Shown here one piece after another: positions 60,304-64,000 of a DNA stretch of 64,000 bases. This stretch comes from an uncultured Pedosphaera sp. (GTDB lineage: Bacteria > Verrucomicrobiota > Verrucomicrobiia > Limisphaerales > Pedosphaeraceae). Numbering within the stretch: the stretch's first letter is position 1; every line of letters starts with the position of its first letter. The stretch is from positions 62,001 through 126,000 of the forward strand of contig CAIXFN010000040.1 of assembly GCA_903918755.1 (NCBI GenBank), read 5' to 3'. The position numbers and the translations under genes are program-made. Under the pieces are notes generated by a model. That model saw only the letters and a program-made list of their open reading frames with translations. It did no database searches and was not told the origin of the DNA.

Positions 60304-61905
60304 ATGCTTTCCCAATCCCTTGCAATCCCGGGCCCCCGGGGGTGGCTTCCCATCTGGCTGGGAGCTTTCCTGGTGGGCTGCTTTTGGCTGGTGGTCCTGC
60401 GCCAACTTGGCGCCCAATGGTCCATCTACGAAAGTTATCACTTCGGCTGGGGCATGCCCTTTCTGTGCGGCTTTCTGGTTTGGCGACGCTGCCGGGGCAA
60501 GGTCATGTCTTCCGTGCCCGCGCGCGGGGCCCCCAGCGCGGGGCTTAATCCCACGGCTGCCGGTTGGATTGTGGTCGGCATCGCCCTCCTCTACGCACCC
60601 ACCAGGTTTCTTCATGAGGCCAACCCGATCTGGCGGTTGACCAGTCTCTTGCTGACGCTGGAAGTCATCGCGCTGACCCTCGTCATCATCACCCTGGCCA
60701 AAGGTCCGACGGGTTTCCGGAATTGGCTATTTCCCTTGCTGTTCTTCCTGGTGGCGGTTCCCTGGCCCTCGAGCCTCGAGAATTTCCTGGTCCGCTCCTT
60801 CACCAGCGCCGATGCCTCGGCTACGGTCGGTTTGCTGGGAATGCTCGGGATTCCCTCCCTGCAGCATGGGAATGCGATCGAGGTCGGCACCGGGTGGGTG
60901 GGGATCGACGAAGCTTGTAGTGGCATTCGCTCTTTTCAGGCCACCGCCATGATCGCGCTGTTTTTAGGCGAGTTTTACCGTCTGGGATGGTCCGCCCGCT
61001 GCTGGTGTCTCCTGGCGGGTGTGGGCTGGGCCTTCGGCTTGAACCTGCTCCGCACCACCCTGCTCGTCTGGTTGGAGGCGACCCGGGGCACCCGGGTAAT
61101 GGAGCAATGGCATGATCCGGCCGGAGTGACAATTTTGCTGGCTGGCTTTTTGGGGCTCTGGAGCACTGCCCGGCTGCTCGCCGGCCCCCCGCCAGCGGTA
61201 AAGGATGAAAATCTTCCCCGCTCCCGCAGCGATCCTCTACCCCGGCAACTTCCGCTTGCCCTCACGGGCGGGTTGCTCGCCTGGCTGATTCTGGTGGAGG
61301 CCGGAACAGAAGGTTGGTACCGCGTCCACGAAACGCCGCCTCCCGGCGCGGTTCCGTGGGATTTGCGCGCCAATAGTTCCCTGCCCGGATTTGCCCGGGT
61401 CGGAATTCCCCGCGAGGTGTTGGGCCAGTTTCGGGCTGATCGTGCGATGGAATTTCGCTGTCCCGATGCGTCCGGAAATCAATGGCAGGTTTACTACTTC
61501 CGCTGGTTTCCCAGCCGCACATTGGCTCACCGCCTGGCGGTCCAGATTGCCAAGACTCACGGGCCGGAGAAATGCCTGCCGGCCATGGGAATGAGTCTGG
61601 TTTCCCATCCCGGACTCTTCACCGTTTCGGCCGGCTCCCTCACCCTGGCCTTTCAGCATTATCTGTTTGCCGATCAAGGCCGGGTTGTGCATGTTTTTTA
61701 CGCCCTTTACGAAGATCCCTCCGGGACCGCGCAATTGGCCAATCGTCGCACCGATATGGCGGGGCGGATCGACGCGGCGTGGGCGGGCAGCCGCAATTAT
61801 GGCCAACGTCTCCTTGAGATCGCCGTCTCCGGTCCGGAGCGGCCGGCCGATGCGCGCGCCGCGCTCGCGCGTGAGTTGCCGGCCTGGATCGGCGCCGTCG
61901 AATGA
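60304..61905 (+). CDS. Exosortase fused to EpsI-type C-terminal domain
   Basis: This 533-aa protein has an N-terminal exosortase domain of about eight membrane helices (1-300). Conserved active-site residues are Cys205 in GIDEACSGIRSF, Arg250 in LNLLRTTLLVW and His270 in EQWHDPAG. Exosortases are transpeptidases that cut and transfer proteins bearing a C-terminal PEP-CTERM-like signal. Residues ~320-533 form a periplasmic EpsI-type domain (GIPREVLGQFRADRAMEF, YYFRWFPSRTLAHRLAVQIA, CLPAMGM) preceded by another membrane segment. The start is ATG 60304, preceded directly by an in-frame TTG. No substrate with a recognisable sorting tail is complete in this window. Confidence 0.92.
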   Translation: MLSQSLAIPGPRGWLPIWLGAFLVGCFWLVVLRQLGAQWSIYESYHFGWGMPFLCGFLVWRRCRGKVMSSVPARGAPSAGLNPTAAGWIVVGIALLYAPTRFLHEANPIWRLTSLLLTLEVIALTLVIITLAKGPTGFRNWLFPLLFFLVAVPWPSSLENFLVRSFTSADASATVGLLGMLGIPSLQHGNAIEVGTGWVGIDEACSGIRSFQATAMIALFLGEFYRLGWSARCWCLLAGVGWAFGLNLLRTTLLVWLEATRGTRVMEQWHDPAGVTILLAGFLGLWSTARLLAGPPPAVKDENLPRSRSDPLPRQLPLALTGGLLAWLILVEAGTEGWYRVHETPPPGAVPWDLRANSSLPGFARVGIPREVLGQFRADRAMEFRCPDASGNQWQVYYFRWFPSRTLAHRLAVQIAKTHGPEKCLPAMGMSLVSHPGLFTVSAGSLTLAFQHYLFADQGRVVHVFYALYEDPSGTAQLANRRTDMAGRIDAAWAGSRNYGQRLLEIAVSGPERPADARAALARELPAWIGAVE

Positions 61906-61948
61906 TCGACCTCGTTCTTGTTCAATTTTGTCCCGCCCCTTTTCTGCT

Positions 61949-63166
61949 TTGAAATTTTTGCTGCTCAACCAGGCGTTTTATCCCGACGTCGTTTCCACCG
62001 CCCAACACCTCCAAACCGTCGCCTTGGAGTTGGTCCGGCGCGGGCATGAAGTTACCGTAATCTCCAGCCGGCGGGCTTACGACCATCCCGGGCGAAAATT
62101 TCCCGCGTTTGAATGCTGGCGGGGCATTCACATCTACCGGGTTAATTCGACCGGATTTGGCAAGGCGGCCAAATGGCGCCGGGCGGTGGATTTTGGCTCG
62201 TTCATCCTGGGCTGTGCGGTTCGAATGCTCTTGCTGCCACGCCATGACGCGATCCTGGCCCTCACCAGTCCGCCCTTGATCTCCTTCCTCGGCGCCTGCT
62301 TGTCCGTGCTTCAACGCCGTCGCTTTTTTTACTGGGTGATGGATTTCAATCCGGATGAAGCCATCGCGGCCGGTTGGTTGCGGCCCGGTTCCCCGGTCAC
62401 GCGCGTTTTGGAATGGATGTCGCTGTTCAGTTTCCGGCGGGCAACCAAGATCATTGCCCTGGACCGCTTCATGCACGAGCGGATTGTGGCCAAGGGGATC
62501 GCCGCGGAAAAGATCGTGACCATCCCCCCCTGGTCGCATGATGATGAGATCAGCTTCGACCCGGACGGGCGGGCGCGCTTTCGCCAGGCGCACGGGCTGG
62601 ACGGCAAGTTTGTCGTGATGTATTCCGGCAATCACAGTCCCTGTCACCCCCTGGAGACATTGTTGCAGGCCGCCGAGGGTTTGCTGGATCAGCCGGAAAT
62701 CGTATTTTACTTTGTCGGCGGCGGAAGCGAGTTCCACAAGATCAAGCAAAAAGCGTTCGCTTCGGGAGGCGGAACACAGCCCGGCGCCAATCTGCGCTGC
62801 CTGCCCTATCAACCTTTATCGGAACTGTCCGGTTCCCTCTCCGCTGCCGATTTGCACGTGGTGGTGATGGGCGACCCGTTCGTCGGCCTGGTGCATCCCT
62901 GCAAAATTTATAACATCCTGGCCGTAGGCTCCCCTGTGCTTTGCATCGGTCCGCGGCCCAGTCATTTGTCGGAATTGCTTGATTCCTTGGGTGATCATTC
63001 GCACGCCATTGTTTCCCATGGCGACGTCGCCCAGGTCAGGACTGCCATTGTCCAGCTGCGGGAGCAAACGCGAAACCATCGAACGCGCCCTCCAGCGCCG
63101 GCCGGCTTGTCCCATCGGCAGGAAAGTGCCCTGCCGAAATTTGTGGGCATTCTGGAAGCCTGTTAA
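61949..63166 (+). CDS. Glycosyltransferase, GT4 type
   Basis: This 405-aa GT-B enzyme starts at TTG 61949 with MKFLLLNQAFYPDVVSTAQHLQTVALEL, as in WbuB-like transferases. Other motifs are GHEVTVISSRRAYDH, FFYWVMDFNPDEAI, VVMYSGNHSPCHPLETLLQAAEGL and VMGDPFVGLVHPCKIYNILAVGSPVLCIGP. The last has H-PCKIYNIL in place of EG...E, typical of this subgroup. The longer upstream frame overlaps the exosortase gene in another frame and is rejected. It lies one base before the TPR gene. Confidence 0.87.
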   Translation: MKFLLLNQAFYPDVVSTAQHLQTVALELVRRGHEVTVISSRRAYDHPGRKFPAFECWRGIHIYRVNSTGFGKAAKWRRAVDFGSFILGCAVRMLLLPRHDAILALTSPPLISFLGACLSVLQRRRFFYWVMDFNPDEAIAAGWLRPGSPVTRVLEWMSLFSFRRATKIIALDRFMHERIVAKGIAAEKIVTIPPWSHDDEISFDPDGRARFRQAHGLDGKFVVMYSGNHSPCHPLETLLQAAEGLLDQPEIVFYFVGGGSEFHKIKQKAFASGGGTQPGANLRCLPYQPLSELSGSLSAADLHVVVMGDPFVGLVHPCKIYNILAVGSPVLCIGPRPSHLSELLDSLGDHSHAIVSHGDVAQVRTAIVQLREQTRNHRTRPPAPAGLSHRQESALPKFVGILEAC

Positions 63167-63167
63167 C

Positions 63168-64000
63168 ATGAAAAAAACTGCCCTGCTGCTGTTGCTGGTG
63201 GTCGCCGGGATGCTGGGTCTTTGGCATTTCGGCCGCCCGGCCTACCGGAATTATCGCGAACAGCAATCCGCCCAGCGCGCCCGCGCGTTCCTTTCCTCCG
63301 GGGCCTATACCAATGCCTCCTTATCCGCGCGTCAGGCGTTGCTCCTGAATTCGAACAATCTGGCCGCGTGCCGGGTGATGGCGGAGTTGGCTGCCTTGTC
63401 CCACGCTCCCGCCGAACTGGATTGGCGGCGGCGCGTCGCGGAACTGGCTCCGACCATCGAAAACCGGCTTCTTTTTGTTGCGACCTGCCTCCGCGTGGAG
63501 GCGCCACCCTATTCCCTGGCGGTCCAACGCCTGGCGGAGCTGGCGGCCACGGCGCAAAATTCCGCGGCCTATCACGAACTGGCCGCCCAATTGGCCTTGA
63601 AACTGGGCCGCCGGGATGAGGCGGCGTTGGAATTCGCGGCGGCGACGCGGCTGCAACCCACCAACCAGTTCAATCAACTGAATCTCGCCGTCTTGCGCCT
63701 GGCTTCGCCGGACAAAAATGTGGCCGCGACCGCATTGACGACGTTGCAAAACCTGTCCTCCGATCCCGCCCTGGGGGTCGTGGCGCTGCGCTGGCAGGTG
63801 GCCGAGTGCCTGCGACGGGGAGACCTGGCCGGCGCGGCGCTCAACTCGGATCGGCTCCTGACTAATCCGGGCGCGGACCAATTCGATCAGTTGGAACAGT
63901 TGCATATCCGGCTGCAAAGTCACCGCCCGGATTTTCGCAGCTATCTCGCCGTCCTCCAGCAGCGTTGTGCCACGAATGCGAACATGACCTATAACCTGGC
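63168..64000 (+). CDS. TPR-repeat protein with N-terminal membrane anchor, truncated by window edge
   Basis: The frame opens at ATG 63168 and runs 277 codons to the right edge without a stop. The N-terminus KKTALLLLLVVAGMLGLWHFG is a membrane anchor or uncleaved signal. Helical repeats follow with TPR-like spacing: ARAFLSSGAYTNASLSARQALLLNSNN, AYHELAAQLALKLGRRDEAALEFAAATRLQP in parts, and ALRWQVAECLRRGDLAGAALNSDRLL. Exosortase loci often carry a TPR protein (PrsT-like), so a scaffold role in glycan or protein export is plausible. The C-terminus is outside the window. Confidence 0.75.
   Translation, partial: MKKTALLLLLVVAGMLGLWHFGRPAYRNYREQQSAQRARAFLSSGAYTNASLSARQALLLNSNNLAACRVMAELAALSHAPAELDWRRRVAELAPTIENRLLFVATCLRVEAPPYSLAVQRLAELAATAQNSAAYHELAAQLALKLGRRDEAALEFAAATRLQPTNQFNQLNLAVLRLASPDKNVAATALTTLQNLSSDPALGVVALRWQVAECLRRGDLAGAALNSDRLLTNPGADQFDQLEQLHIRLQSHRPDFRSYLAVLQQRCATNANMTYNL

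Overview
The window is GC-rich bacterial chromosome, most likely from the phylum Verrucomicrobiota (Pedosphaera/Limisphaera-like). The lineage is inferred from gene content: a prepilin-type N-terminal protein with a C-terminal [10 protein letters not shown]-type motif, a PQQ-like beta-propeller protein, a fused transporter/spermidine synthase, an exosortase-EpsI fusion, and Asn/Thr-rich secreted proteins. Planctomycetes or Lentisphaerae cannot be excluded. No rRNA, CRISPR array, phage gene or insertion sequence was seen. Two tRNA genes (Val-UAC, Arg-ACG) are present.

Left part (1-22.4 kb), mostly housekeeping and metabolism. A secreted protein gene runs off the left edge. A hexose-6-phosphate mutarotase-like gene and a class I xylose isomerase-like gene diverge from a shared region that carries a LacI-type palindrome. 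Next come a nucleotide cyclase-like protein with a substituted metal-ligand position, and leuA preceded by a Leu-rich leader peptide and an intrinsic terminator (classical attenuation). A leftward group follows: rfbF-rfbG (CDP-4-keto-6-deoxyglucose synthesis), tlyA, nadK and a LacI-family regulator. Rightward genes are pgsA, a pseudopilin-like protein, a membrane protein, tRNA-Val, a PQQ-propeller protein, the fused MFS/spermidine synthase, a dimethylarginine dimethylaminohydrolase, acs, a membrane dipeptidase and tRNA-Arg.

Right part (22.6-64 kb), an exopolysaccharide/exosortase locus. A leftward operon encodes an outer-membrane beta-barrel, a Wza-like export protein and a Wzc-like tyrosine autokinase. 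After an 816-bp divergent spacer, 32 consecutive rightward genes run to the window edge. They include 17 glycosyltransferase genes (GT9, GT4-type, GT2, GT8 and a double CgeB-like protein), a Wzm/Wzt ABC exporter whose Wzt has a C-terminal sugar-recognition-type extension, five SAM methyltransferases, an acyltransferase, two hexapeptide acetyltransferases, a polysaccharide deacetylase, a Wzy-like polymerase, an exosortase fused to an EpsI-type domain, and a TPR protein cut by the right edge. Many junctions are 4-nt start/stop overlaps, which suggests long polycistronic transcription and translational coupling.

The locus mixes hallmarks of ABC-dependent (Wzm/Wzt) and Wzy-dependent (Wzy, Wzc, Wza) export. 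It shows no Wzx flippase, no initiating phosphoglycosyltransferase and no PEP-CTERM substrate inside the window. The most distinctive observations are the leuA attenuator, the hybrid export set, the Wzt plus methyltransferase arrangement, the tandem CgeB protein and the exosortase-EpsI fusion.
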